A stretch of 64,000 nt of DNA, taken from assembly GCA_900769695.1 (NCBI GenBank), contig CAAGHO010000049.1:21789-85788 (forward strand), in the 5' to 3' direction. The position numbers and the translations under genes are program-made. Source of the stretch: Bacilli bacterium (GTDB taxonomy: Bacteria; Bacillota_I; Bacilli_A; RF39; UBA660). This document shows, in pieces, positions 51,101 to 59,298 of the stretch. Numbering within the stretch: the stretch's first letter is position 1; each line of letters begins with the position of its first letter. The notes under the pieces were generated by a model, which was not told the origin of the DNA, ran no database searches, and saw only the letters and a program-made list of their open reading frames with translations.

Positions 51101-51688
51101 TTAGCAATATGGATAACGCTCTTTTATTGTATCACGAATATTACTTTTTAACGTGCTATAAGTATCTTCTGTTGTTTCTGTAACATTGTTTAATACTTCC
51201 ATAGCGTTTTTATATGCTTCTCTAAAAGTATTATAAGCGTTATCAGCAATTTCCAGTTGCCTTTTTAAAGAAACAATATATTTTTCAAGGTAATCAATTC
51301 TATCATTTACAGCCTGTTTAATATCCTCTAAATCATAAACATAAACATCGTTAAAAGTATTTTTTTCTCTTTTATCAATAAATTTGTTATTATCCATGTA
51401 TTTTACATATTTATATAAAAACAATTCATCATTACAATATCCAGATAATTTAGTGTTAAAACAAACTTTTAAAGTTGGATTTAATACTTTACCTTTATAT
51501 CCTTGCTCTAAGTAAGTGCTACCAAAATAAGTAGCGTTTTCAAAATTCTTACTCATTATTGAAAAAGGTTCGCCGTTTTTCTTTGTTGGGAATTTTACAC
51601 TTTCCCATTCTTTTTTCATACACTGGTACCTATCAATTTCTTTTTCAATGCTTTTTTTAACTCCGTCCAGATTGTAACAATTTGCCAT
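51101..51688 (-). CDS. Hypothetical coiled-coil protein
   Basis: 195 residues, AAAAGGAGAATGAATT before the ATG. N- and C-terminal helices (GVKKSIEKEIDRYQCMKKEW and IDYLEKYIVSLKRQLEIADN) flank a middle strand region. Size and architecture suggest a dimer. No family recognised. Confidence 0.6.
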   Translation of the reverse strand: MANCYNLDGVKKSIEKEIDRYQCMKKEWESVKFPTKKNGEPFSIMSKNFENATYFGSTYLEQGYKGKVLNPTLKVCFNTKLSGYCNDELFLYKYVKYMDNNKFIDKREKNTFNDVYVYDLEDIKQAVNDRIDYLEKYIVSLKRQLEIADNAYNTFREAYKNAMEVLNNVTETTEDTYSTLKSNIRDTIKERYPYC

Positions 51689-51756
51689 AATTCATTCTCC
51701 TTTTCTTTTTGTTATCTTTGGTTTTGATATAACTATGTTATGTTTAACATGGTTAT

Positions 51757-51785
51757 AATATACCACATATATATAAATAAGTCAA
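51757..51785 (-). promoter_or_regulatory. Promoter for 51101-51688
   Basis: Minus strand TTGACT (51785-51780), 17 nt, TATATT (51762-51757); perfect dyad TGGTTATAATATACCA at 51750-51765. Confidence 0.8.
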
Positions 51786-51842
51786 TACTTTTCATTATGT
51801 TTTTTATATTTTTTTGATTTATATTTTTTCTCTATCAAATAC

Positions 51843-51886
51843 AAAAAAATCAGAAGTCAAACCATGTAAATGATCCAACTTCTGAA
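51843..51886 (-). terminator. Terminator after 51953-52447
   Basis: TCAGAAGT (51850-51857) pairs with ACTTCTGA (51878-51885); TTTTTTTG follows on the minus strand. Confidence 0.8.
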
Positions 51887-51952
51887 TTTTGGACAACATT
51901 TAATTTTTTCAAAGTCTAAAAAATAAAAAGCAATTTGAATTTTTTAATATCA

Positions 51953-52447
51953 TTAATATCTTGTTTTTTCTTTTCCGCAAATATAATCAAATAATATCAT
52001 TGCTTCTTCATAACTTATTTCATAACGATTAATTAAATCGTCAATATCTCTTTCTCTTTTTACAATTTTTTTAATTCTATCAATACATTTATCTTTATCA
52101 GTGCGATTGTATTTTTTTAAAAAATTTTTCATAGATTTTCGACTTTCATAAATTGAGTTCTTAAATTTTTCGTCAAAACCTGCAAGAATATTTTCTACCA
52201 TGATTTCCAAAATATTTCTAAAACTACCGCAACTAAACTCTTTAAGCTGATTTTCCGCACTTTCTACAGAATCAAAAATTGAAATATGATAGCAAAAATT
52301 ATCATCATACTCCGCATAACAAGAAAGTCTATATGCCTTTTCCAGTTTAGCTTCTTTGTGTGGTTTAATTTCCACTTCCTCAATTAATGCTCTGTTTCCA
52401 TGTTCGTCTTTCCATTCTGATACAAGCTTTCCTTCTCTTAATCTCAT
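51953..52447 (-). CDS. Hypothetical protein
   Basis: 164 residues from the ATG at 52447, which follows AGGAGGATTTTAAAA; the frame start at 52471 lies before that site. MRLREGKLVSEWKDEHGNRA, a beta-rich N-terminal half, and a helical C-terminus with KDKCIDRIKKIVKRERDIDD. Monocistronic. Function unknown. Confidence 0.6.
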   Translation of the reverse strand: MRLREGKLVSEWKDEHGNRALIEEVEIKPHKEAKLEKAYRLSCYAEYDDNFCYHISIFDSVESAENQLKEFSCGSFRNILEIMVENILAGFDEKFKNSIYESRKSMKNFLKKYNRTDKDKCIDRIKKIVKRERDIDDLINRYEISYEEAMILFDYICGKEKTRY

Positions 52448-52505
52448 TTTTAAAATCCTCCTATTGCTCATTTATGTTGTTTTATTGCTTTGTTGTTATG
52501 TTTAC

Positions 52506-52534
52506 ACTATACCGCTAAAGAAAAGAAAAGTCAA
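52506..52534 (-). promoter_or_regulatory. Promoter for 51953-52447
   Basis: Minus strand TTGACT (52534-52529), 17 nt, TATAGT (52511-52506). Confidence 0.8.
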
Positions 52535-52755
52535 TAGACATAATATAAAAAGATTAAAAAAATAAAATAAATGAAAGACTTCCTTATTATAAAGGAAAAG
52601 AAAAAAAATAAAAAAGAAAAGACTTTTCGTTTTTGAATTGACTTTTCAAATTTTAAACATATTAAAAATCCGTGGGGAAAAATTAAAAAACGATATTACC
52701 CACTCTGGGGAAATTTCCCTTTTTCCACTTGTTGATTTCCGTTGCCAAAATTACC

Positions 52756-52769
52756 CAAACGTCTGTTCG
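52756..52769. promoter_or_regulatory. SOS-box-like palindrome 2
   Basis: CAAACGTCTGTTCG, one mismatch from the CGAAC-N4-GTTCG dyad. Confidence 0.4.
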
Positions 52770-52812
52770 GATTAAATTGTATCTACAATAGACACAATTA
52801 GTCTAGACTAAC

Positions 52813-52826
52813 AGAACGCTTGTTCA
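52813..52826. promoter_or_regulatory. SOS-box-like palindrome 3
   Basis: AGAACGCTTGTTCA; GAAC-N4-GTTC is intact, next to the TTAGTCTAGACTAA palindrome. Confidence 0.45.
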
Positions 52827-52839
52827 CCTATTGTAAACC

Positions 52840-52853
52840 CGAACACTTGTTTG
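52840..52853. promoter_or_regulatory. SOS-box-like palindrome 4
   Basis: CGAACACTTGTTTG, identical to palindrome 1 except for one base in the right arm. Confidence 0.45.
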
Positions 52854-52997
52854 ATTAGATATGCCTAACTATAACTACAACTTATAATTAGTTACTACTA
52901 ACCTAAAATATTTTGAGATAACACAAAAAATATTGTGATTATAGTTAGACATAACTAATATAGTATACAATCGTTAAAAGTGTAACAACGGTATAAA

Positions 52998-53065
52998 CCG
53001 GATATGATACCGGATAAAACAGAAAGCAAACATAAACCGGATTATACTTGCCACTAAACCGGATA
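52998..53065. repeat. CCGGATA iteron-like repeats
   Basis: ACCGGATA-type copies at 52997, 53009, 53037 (CCGGATTA) and 53058, followed by a partial copy CCGGACA at 53068. Two more with longer identity (CCGGATAATCT) lie at 45730 and 45745 and a related TCCGGAATA at 48243. Confidence 0.5.
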
Positions 53066-53621
53066 AACCGGACACGCTACAACGCCATACAAGCCCCATA
53101 TAGCCTTTTTAACGCCTATAGTCTATACGGTGTACGCCTAAACGATTAAACGGTTTTAAATAGGTTTTACGTGCGTTATATCGCATTATCAATATATTGA
53201 TAATATCGCAGATAGCAAAACATCTATATCAAGCTTTTAATGTCGCCATATACCTATACACGCCATATAAAGCCCGATACAAGCCTTTATGCACCTTTTA
53301 AAGCGTTTTAAACCCTTTACACGGTACTTTATACAGGTATAAGCGTAAAACGTCTTATAATGGTTTTAAACGCTTTATAAACAAGGTTTAACATAAATAC
53401 AAACAAGGTTTAGTGATCTGCTTATATATGCATATAAACCCACAAAAAAAGCAGTATAAGCCCCATACAGTACGCAAGGCATAAAGACCCCATAGCAACG
53501 CAAAAAAGCCTATAAAACCCCTTATATAGCGTTATAGGTATATCGTTCATTTTTAGTTATAAAGGTACAAATTTGAACGCACAAAAAACAGATGCGATAT
53601 ATCATCTGACTTCATGCACTC

Positions 53622-53672
53622 ATACAGCTATAAACCTATAATATAAGTATGTTAATAGGTTTATGACTGTAT
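53622..53672. repeat. 18-bp imperfect inverted repeat
   Basis: ATACAGCTATAAACCTAT (53622-53639) and ATAGGTTTATGACTGTAT (53655-53672) pair at 16 of 18 positions around a 15-base loop. It lies between block 2 and the next transcription unit. Confidence 0.5.
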
Positions 53673-53710
53673 CAACGCAAGATCTTGTCCAGACAATAAA
53701 AAAAGATATG

Positions 53711-53743
53711 CAAAAAAGGGATACAAGAAAAGCTGTATCCCTT
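53711..53743 (-). terminator. Terminator of the 53.8-55.2 kb operon
   Basis: AAGGGATACA (53717-53726) pairs with TGTATCCCTT (53734-53743); T-run on the minus strand. Confidence 0.85.
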
Positions 53744-53755
53744 ATAAAAATCTGC

Positions 53756-53944
53756 TTAAAGTCCAATATCGATATTTAACAGATTACTTGCTTCTTTTAA
53801 AACGATTTCAAAGCTTTCGCTGTCTGCTTTTTGCCACTTTTCAGAAAGTCCAGCAATATCACATAATTTTTCACATTCTGATAAACAATCTAACCAATTA
53901 TCAGAATTATTGATTGTTTCTACAATGTTTTTTAAATCTTCCAT
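53756..53944 (-). CDS. Small acidic protein
   Basis: 62 residues, AAGGAGGAAAAATT before ATG. MEDLKNIVETINNSDNWLDC, then helices through to ASNLLNIDIGL; all-helical and acidic. Last gene of its operon. Function unknown; DNA-mimic or regulator roles are open. Confidence 0.55.
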   Translation of the reverse strand: MEDLKNIVETINNSDNWLDCLSECEKLCDIAGLSEKWQKADSESFEIVLKEASNLLNIDIGL

Positions 53945-53956
53945 AATTTTTCCTCC

Positions 53957-54214
53957 TTATACCTTTAAACATTCAGAAAGTTTTACATACATACTTCCAT
54001 ATGGTCTAAAAAAACTGCCGTTTTCAGAATAATATACCTTGCTAACATGTATTTTACGCTTTTCAGATTCAATTTGATTATTATACCATACAATATAATC
54101 ATCTGTATCATATAGTATATCAAGTATGGCGATACCGCCAAAATTTGACATACCATAAAGTGCAATAGGTTCTTTTTTCTGATATTTTGTTCTTTCTTCT
54201 TTGCTTAATCTCAT
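53957..54214 (-). CDS. Hypothetical protein
   Basis: 85 residues, MRLSKEERTKYQKKEPIALY. A small beta domain (IAILDILYDTDDYIVWYNNQ, HVSKVYYSENGSFFRPYGSM). Spaced 12 bases from the next gene. Such beta-rich short proteins are widespread in clostridial plasmids. No function assigned. Confidence 0.55.
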   Translation of the reverse strand: MRLSKEERTKYQKKEPIALYGMSNFGGIAILDILYDTDDYIVWYNNQIESEKRKIHVSKVYYSENGSFFRPYGSMYVKLSECLKV

Positions 54215-54226
54215 ATTATAAACCTC

Positions 54227-54517
54227 CTACTGATTTAATAAGACAACATAAGAATTTTTTGCTGTCTCTATATGTAACTTCGGTTCTTTTCCGTATTCGT
54301 CCCATGCAACTGTGAAGAAGTTAGAATTATGAGAAATAATTCTGAAATTTTCAGAATTTTTAGTATCAACGTACTGATCTAAACACCAATTATAAGCTTT
54401 TTTCTTATTTACAGAATATTTATCATAAATATCGGATAATTCATATCCTTCATTGTTTTTTGCCGCTAAAATCCAACGGTAACCTGCTTTTGTGCTTGCT
54501 TTTAATATTTTTTTCAT
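54227..54517 (-). CDS. Hypothetical protein
   Basis: 96 residues, AAAAGGAGAAGAAAAAC before the ATG. MKKILKASTKAGYRWILAAK, a helix KKKAYNWCLDQYVDT and two strands (NFRIISHNSNFFTVAWDEYG). Fold resembles other small proteins in the same operon. Function unknown. Confidence 0.55.
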   Translation of the reverse strand: MKKILKASTKAGYRWILAAKNNEGYELSDIYDKYSVNKKKAYNWCLDQYVDTKNSENFRIISHNSNFFTVAWDEYGKEPKLHIETAKNSYVVLLNQ

Positions 54518-54540
54518 TGTTTTTCTTCTCCTTTTTGAAT

Positions 54541-55035
54541 TTAATTAGAATTGCGCTTTATTATAATCATTTTTCCGCATTTTTTAGTGTTTGGTAAAAA
54601 TGATTTAATATTTTCATAATAATCATTAAGTTTTCTGTTTTCTTGCCAACTGTCTATTCCTGTCTGTCTGCCTATGCCCGTTCTATCCCCTTCATATACA
54701 GTAATAAGAACCATGTGTGCTCTACTCAATGCTAAACTAAGGACTCTTAATCTACTGTCTAAGTCAGAAATAACATTCAACACATTACTTATGACGGCAA
54801 CGTCATATTTGTCTTTTAAAACAATATCATTATGATCAGCGGTACGATTATATGGATCGTAAATTGAAACCATAGCACCATATTCAGCAGCTTTTAATAC
54901 AGCGGTATCATATCTCCCCCCTCCTATGTCAATAACCTTCTTCCCCTTCATTAATTCAATAGCTTTTGGCATTGAATAAATGGCAGGAGCTTTTTTTGAG
55001 TTTATCGATGTATTTGCGCTTGTAAAACTTTGCAT
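54541..55035 (-). CDS. Small class I SAM-dependent methyltransferase
   Basis: 164 residues, AAAGGAGGACTAAA before ATG. KKVIDIGGGRYDTAVLKAAE is motif I; MVSIYDPYN is the acidic end of strand 2; YDVAVISNVLNVISD is motif IV-like. No DNA-methylase signature (DPPY/NPPY or PCQ) is present. Small phage or plasmid methyltransferases of this form act on unknown small molecules, proteins or RNA. Co-transcribed with three small genes. Confidence 0.75.
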   Translation of the reverse strand: MQSFTSANTSINSKKAPAIYSMPKAIELMKGKKVIDIGGGRYDTAVLKAAEYGAMVSIYDPYNRTADHNDIVLKDKYDVAVISNVLNVISDLDSRLRVLSLALSRAHMVLITVYEGDRTGIGRQTGIDSWQENRKLNDYYENIKSFLPNTKKCGKMIIIKRNSN

Positions 55036-55036
55036 T

Positions 55037-55156
55037 TTAGTCCTCCTTTAAATCGTAAATTTGAACTTTTAAAGCCCTATTTAACCGCTCCATTTCTTTT
55101 ACAGCGGCTTTTCTTTTTCGCTCATTCTGTCTTAAAAAAGCATTTAACCAACGCAT
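55037..55156 (-). CDS. 39-residue helical protein
   Basis: Frame from ATG at 55156 to TAA at 55037, ending 2 bases before the methyltransferase start so that the AGGAGG of that gene lies within it. MRWLNAFLRQNERKRKAAVK then EMERLNRALKVQIYDLKED forms one long charged helix with a leucine pattern. No strong ribosome binding site. Translational coupling with the methyltransferase is the main support. Confidence 0.45.
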   Translation of the reverse strand: MRWLNAFLRQNERKRKAAVKEMERLNRALKVQIYDLKED

Positions 55157-55270
55157 TTTTGTTGGTGTGCATATCTTCGTTTTAAAGCCTCTGCACTAGC
55201 TTTATTGACTGGCTTTTCTGGAAAACCTGGCTACAACCTTTTATTTTAATGTTAAATTTTATTTTTTTTG

Positions 55271-55291
55271 GAATATACAGAACGTATATTC
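55271..55291 (-). promoter_or_regulatory. Leader hairpin of the methyltransferase operon
   Basis: GAATATAC (55271-55278) and GTATATTC (55284-55291) are exact complements around AGAAC, 40-60 bases after the start of transcription. The 175-base leader before the first frame holds nothing else recognisable. Confidence 0.45.
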
Positions 55292-55331
55292 TTAATGTTT
55301 CCGATATGGAATTGATTCATTTGATAATGCA

Positions 55332-55360
55332 AGTATAGCAAAAAGTATATATATACTCAA
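55332..55360 (-). promoter_or_regulatory. Promoter of the methyltransferase operon
   Basis: Minus strand TTGAGT (55360-55355), 17 nt, TATACT (55337-55332). Confidence 0.75.
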
Positions 55361-55663
55361 TGGTAAAAACTACCAAAAAACATATATTTTTTTATACATT
55401 TTTCATAAAAACATCTATTCGATTGTACTACTTCCTATATATAAGGGATTTACAAAAAAAGCAGGCTACTATATAAAAGTATATGCAAGTCCCATATAAA
55501 GCACCATGCATATATACATATATAAAGTAAGTATAGCTACACTTACACTTATACTTATATACAAGCGATCTGTTTTTTTAATAGAATCAAATAGTAATCA
55601 TTTATTTACTATTCATAATTAGTAATCATTCATATATAACAATCGTTCACATATATTTACTTA

Positions 55664-55690
55664 TTAGCACTTACCACTAATGAGTGCCAA
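55664..55690. promoter_or_regulatory. CIRCE-like inverted repeat
   Basis: TTAGCACTT-N9-GAGTGCCAA matches the HrcA operator TTAGCACTC-N9-GAGTGCTAA at 16 of 18 positions with the exact spacing. No heat-shock gene lies nearby. Confidence 0.4.
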
Positions 55691-56709
55691 ATTGTTAGAT
55701 AATAATGTAGTTTTCAATACCACATAACATAGTTTCGATTGGAAAACATTTAATGATAAAATATGCCTTAAAAGCCCTAAAACGCTTTAAAACGGCTTCT
55801 AAGGGCTTTAAACGGCATTTACATAAATCCGGCATTAGATCACTTGCCACTTATTATTAGCACCACTTATTAAAAACACCAATTATTAATAAGCACAGCT
55901 AAATTATTCTAAAATTCAAATTGTGTCCGAATATTCACACCTTATGTAAACCAAAAAATCCAAGTTGTCAAAACATAATAGAAATTATTGCAATTTTTGT
56001 AACAATAGCACATACTTTTTCGTGCCATATATAATATATATATTAAACGGTTTAGTGTGTGTTATTATTGTTAAAATACCAATAGTTTTCGTACAAATTT
56101 TAAGTATTGACTAAAATTGAACCGTTGCGATAAAAGTATTGCCTAAAATGGTAACAATAGCGATAATTCATATAATTATGTGATAATTCAATAACATAGT
56201 TGGTTAATGGGTTTATAAAATACTTATTACATAGTATGTTATAGGGTTTATGATTTATATATTAACCTATAGGGATAATGGGTTTATTGGTAACATATTA
56301 ACATAGTAGTTTGATAGGGATATGAGATAGTATTGTAAAATGTGATATGTAATATGAATAGGATTATAAGTAGTATTGAATACTATGTATACGGTTATGG
56401 TTACTATGTGAGATGGTATGGATATGTTGTGTGGTGGTATTTGTTATGGTGTGATATGGTTTGAGATATGATAGTAAGTGAGAATGATTGCAAGATGTAG
56501 GAATGTGGGGAATGATGATAAGTGGGAATAGAAAATAGAATTGGAATTAAAATATATCTGGTATAAGTGGGATGCGTGGACGAGTAGAAAGTGCGTTGAT
56601 ATGTGGAAGAATGAAAGAAAAGATGGTATATATAAGGTATGGGAAGATGGGAAAACGGAAACGTGATGCGATATAAATATGAATTGAAATTGGTTAAATA
56701 TATTACATA

Positions 56710-56725
56710 TGTTTCACGTGAAACA
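56710..56725. promoter_or_regulatory. parS: Perfect parS site
   Basis: TGTTTCACGTGAAACA is identical to the consensus of bacterial chromosomal parS (TGTTNCACGTGAAACA), the loading site of ParB/Spo0J. A chance 16-base match in this window is very unlikely. No parA or parB gene is visible here, so host ParB would have to act on it. Confidence 0.9.
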
Positions 56726-56891
56726 TTAAGACGGGAAAGCAGAGGATAGAAGATAAGGGATAATGGTTGATACTGGTATGTGGTATCACATATATAACAT
56801 TATCTTATTACGTCACTTTTTTAACATACACTTATAACTCCTGTAAATATATCTATAAAAAAATATCACTTTCGCTAATACTTTCCATTAT

Positions 56892-56919
56892 ATGCAACGC
56901 AATATGCAATTTTATGCAA
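56892..56919. repeat. Three ATGCAA direct repeats
   Basis: ATGCAA at 56892, 56904 and 56914 (two also preceded by T), 10-12 bases apart, about 180 bases from parS. Helical phasing suits a binding protein. Confidence 0.4.
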
Positions 56920-57193
56920 CCGCTTGCACACAAAGTTGTCTATAATGATTTATTATAGCCATGTTTTTTGACGTTCCGAACCTATGCAGGCAGAGTATAT
57001 CGCCCCCTCCCCTGGGCTAGTCGAACACTCATTCTGTTAGTCACGTATAACCGGGGGTATTTTCAGGCAATTCGTATATACGATTTTCGCATACTCGGAA
57101 TAGCTGATACGTCGCACACTCCCACAACTCAATATTTGTCAATATTCATAGTATTTCAATTATCTCTCTATCTATTGCTCCTGTTACCCCCCT

Positions 57194-57229
57194 ATCCCCC
57201 ATTGCTCTATCATCCCCCATTGCTCTATC
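57194..57229. repeat. Tandem 18-bp repeat, two copies
   Basis: ATCCCCCATTGCTCTATC occurs twice without a gap (57194-57211, 57212-57229); a degenerate copy precedes it. It lies in the C-rich half of the skewed region. Confidence 0.8.
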
Positions 57230-57768
57230 CCAACTATCATCATTATCTCCACACCCACTCACGCCCTTTCTCACCTTATATCATATATCCTTATATATCC
57301 TTCTGCCCTCTATATCTTTATCTCTTATTCCTAAATCCTATTCCTAAATCCTTATGTTCATATCAATCCTTAGTTTTTCATCTCTCATCACTTCACCGTT
57401 TCCCACTTATTAACTCCCACTATATATAATTATATATAACGCACACGCACGATAACCAAATTCCCCATACCTATCCCAGACCATTTTCACACCACTTTAA
57501 CCCCCTATACTTTTCATATCTTTTCTCACAACAATAACACACAGTAAATCGTCTAAGAGTATTTAAGATATATGTGACGAAAATATGTGTATCATTTTGC
57601 TCTTTATGCTTAGTGGTTTTATAGGTGTAGGTGATAACACGGAATAGGGGGTTGCAACATTTACGAATATGTAATAGCCAACATATTATCCAGTTCTCAA
57701 TCCTCTTATCTCTTATCTATTCTTATAATTCTTGTAGTTCTATCTCTTAGTCATCTACTCTTTACAAT

Positions 57769-57784
57769 AGATAATATATTATCT
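57769..57784. repeat. 16-bp perfect palindrome beside a G7 tract
   Basis: AGATAATATATTATCT, followed after 6 bases by GGGGGGG. AT-rich core could unwind easily. Confidence 0.45.
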
Positions 57785-58388
57785 GATAGAGGGGGGGTAA
57801 TTGTGTACCAGGGGATAAGGGTCATTCGCCGTATACCGGTATACTGGTTTAAATTTTGACTATTATTTCTGTAGGGGTTTTAGGAGCATGATAAAGTGTC
57901 ACTTTTTATATGAAACGGTACAGGGAAAATCTAGGCGTTTCAGTCTGCGCATGATAACTTTAATCGTCTTATCTATTAAAATCGTTTCTAGTGGTGCTTA
58001 AATGAGTTGTAACGGTATATAAGAGTGGTCACAGGTAGCTAAATTTAGGGGAGAGTGGTATATCATAACCATAATGGAAAATTGAGAAATGTCTTGTCAT
58101 GTGTCTTGTCAGTTGTAAAGGCAGGTGTTTTGTCATTTCACCGTTCGTTATTAAAATTTATGAATAACGGAAAATTGGTTCTAAAAAGAACTATTGGCGA
58201 AAAGTGCCTTGACCCCCTATAGTCGAAAAGTAATGGTTTTTACGTAGGCGTTTTCGAGTGGGCGAATTGCAATGCTTCAAGTCTTAAATGATTTTCATTA
58301 CTGTTTTAGGCGTCCAATTTATAGGACATTGCAAATAATTACTCCCTTGGGCTTCATGTAGTGTTTTGCAATATAGGGTGAAATCTCG

Positions 58389-58478
58389 TGTTCTGAGTTA
58401 GGGGGATTTGTTCTGATTTAGGGTGGTAACAGTCCGTAGAAAGTAGATATAGGGGATTTTTGTTCTGAATGTGATAAC
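58389..58478. repeat. TTCTGA-type direct repeats
   Basis: GTTCTGAGTTAGGGGG (58389), GTTCTGATTTAGGG (58410) and GTTCTGAATG (58462) with G-rich tails. A related set, GTCTTGTCA, occurs three times near 58090-58140. Confidence 0.4.
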
Positions 58479-58489
58479 TTGGTCGAAAA

Positions 58490-58528
58490 TAAAAAAGAAC
58501 CCCTTGTACTTTGTGTTACTAAGGGGTT
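58490..58528 (-). terminator. Terminator after 58545-59003
   Basis: AACCCCTT (58498-58505) pairs with AAGGGGTT (58521-58528); TTTTTTA follows on the minus strand. Confidence 0.9.
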
Positions 58529-58544
58529 TAAAAATGTGAACGTG

Positions 58545-59003
58545 TCACTTTATGATTTTGTCAAGGTCTTTCTTGCTTATTACTGACTTTAAGTTTCGCC
58601 AGATAAGGGCTTGTCCACAGTTGCCGCAATATTTCTGATGCCAGTAAAAATTTAATGGTTGCTCACAGTTGGGGCAGATGCCATAGAAAGAATGAATTTC
58701 TTCATCATCAACTTTATAGTCACAATATTTTTTATTGAGATTTTTAGGTTGACGTTTAAGGCTGAGTTTTTTTAATTCTTTCATAGTCTTTACATTTCCA
58801 ACGTCACGAAAGTCTTTTATCTCTTTTAAAGTTTTAAGAATTGTTTTCATTGTTTCAGTGCTAAGTGTCGCAGGTTCATTATTTTCCCATGCTTTTATAC
58901 ATGCTGAAACCTGTTTAATTGCGTTTTCTTCTTTGGTAAGTTTACCTTTTTTTGCTTCTCTTAGCTTATCAATCATGTTGAACAACTCGCTTTCTGACAA
59001 CAA
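58545..59003 (-). CDS. Hypothetical protein with C-terminal zinc ribbon
   Basis: 152 residues if the TTG at 59003 is used, 143 from the ATG at 58976, which overlaps the previous stop (ATGATTGA) and is perhaps the true start. Helical N-terminus (NMIDKLREAKKGKLTKEENA), a middle linker and a zinc ribbon CPNCEQPLNFYWHQKYCGNC at about 110-130. This type is common in Lachnospiraceae phages. Function unknown. Confidence 0.6.
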   Translation of the reverse strand: MLSESELFNMIDKLREAKKGKLTKEENAIKQVSACIKAWENNEPATLSTETMKTILKTLKEIKDFRDVGNVKTMKELKKLSLKRQPKNLNKKYCDYKVDDEEIHSFYGICPNCEQPLNFYWHQKYCGNCGQALIWRNLKSVISKKDLDKIIK

Positions 59004-59298
59004 ATGTGTTCTGACTTAAAAAATATTCCAGAGCCTTGTTTGCTTCACTTGGTTTGTTATCTTTAATAATAAGTCTTACAGTTTCGTTAGGGAAATAAGG
59101 AAATTGGCTAAGTGCAATAAGACTTTTAGCATTGATTATTTTCATGTTGCTTATACTTTGCAAATATACTTCACTGTCAATAGCAAGAGTATATTGGCAA
59201 AGGTCTACAGGTTTTACTTTATCTCCAAATTTAAAATCAAAACTCATTTCAAATGTTCTTTTTACCTCCAAATTTTTATTCTGCCATATTACTTCCAA
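58969..59298 (-). CDS. Hypothetical protein
   Basis: 109 residues from a TTG at 59298, or fewer from the ATG at 59247. FEMSFDFKFGDKVKPVDLCQ suggests a small beta domain, then SMKIINAKSLIALSQFPYFP and NETVRLIIKDN. KSLIALSQFP recalls the HPr-like KSLMGL segment, and a divergent HPr fold like the protein at 41307 is possible. Overlaps the next gene. Confidence 0.5.
   Translation of the reverse strand: MEVIWQNKNLEVKRTFEMSFDFKFGDKVKPVDLCQYTLAIDSEVYLQSISNMKIINAKSLIALSQFPYFPNETVRLIIKDNKPSEANKALEYFLSQNTFVVRKRVVQHD

Larger units (their letters stand above)
52535..53710. other. Non-coding spacer, block 2, with CCGGATA repeats
   Basis: 1.2 kb without a gene on either strand. Starts with an A-rich tract, then CCGTGGGGAAAAA (52670) and CTCTGGGGAAATTTCC (52703) as in block 1. 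Three SOS-box-like dyads, a 14-bp perfect palindrome TTAGTCTAGACTAA (52798-52811), four CCGGAT repeats at 52998-53065, TACAAGCC at 53088 and 53278, and several GTTTTAAACG-type motifs follow. Looks like a protein-binding or origin region. Confidence 0.55.
55361..58489. other. 3.1-kb non-coding region with parS and skew reversal
   Basis: No gene with protein-like composition and a start signal on either strand; the one long frame at 56968-57429 on the + strand is C/T-rich sequence without a start. AT-rich to about 56.1 kb, then + strand G-rich and C-poor up to about 56.78 kb, then C-rich and G-poor to about 57.55 kb, then mixed G-rich. Contains a CIRCE-like dyad, parS, ATGCAA repeats, a tandem 18-mer and a 16-bp palindrome. 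Most likely an origin, partition or terminus region. Confidence 0.55.

Noticed and set aside
56968..57429. 153-codon frame on the + strand in the non-coding region
   Set aside because: No ribosome binding site, non-ATG start, composition almost only P, L, Y, S, I and H as expected from C/T-rich DNA; it follows the strand-skewed segment.
57769..57800. G-quadruplex at the G7 tract
   Set aside because: Only one run of seven G with no three further runs close enough on the same strand.
45406..58489. CRISPR array in the repeat-rich spacers
   Set aside because: Repeats are short (6-18 bp), irregularly spaced and degenerate; no unit of repeat plus equal spacer is present.
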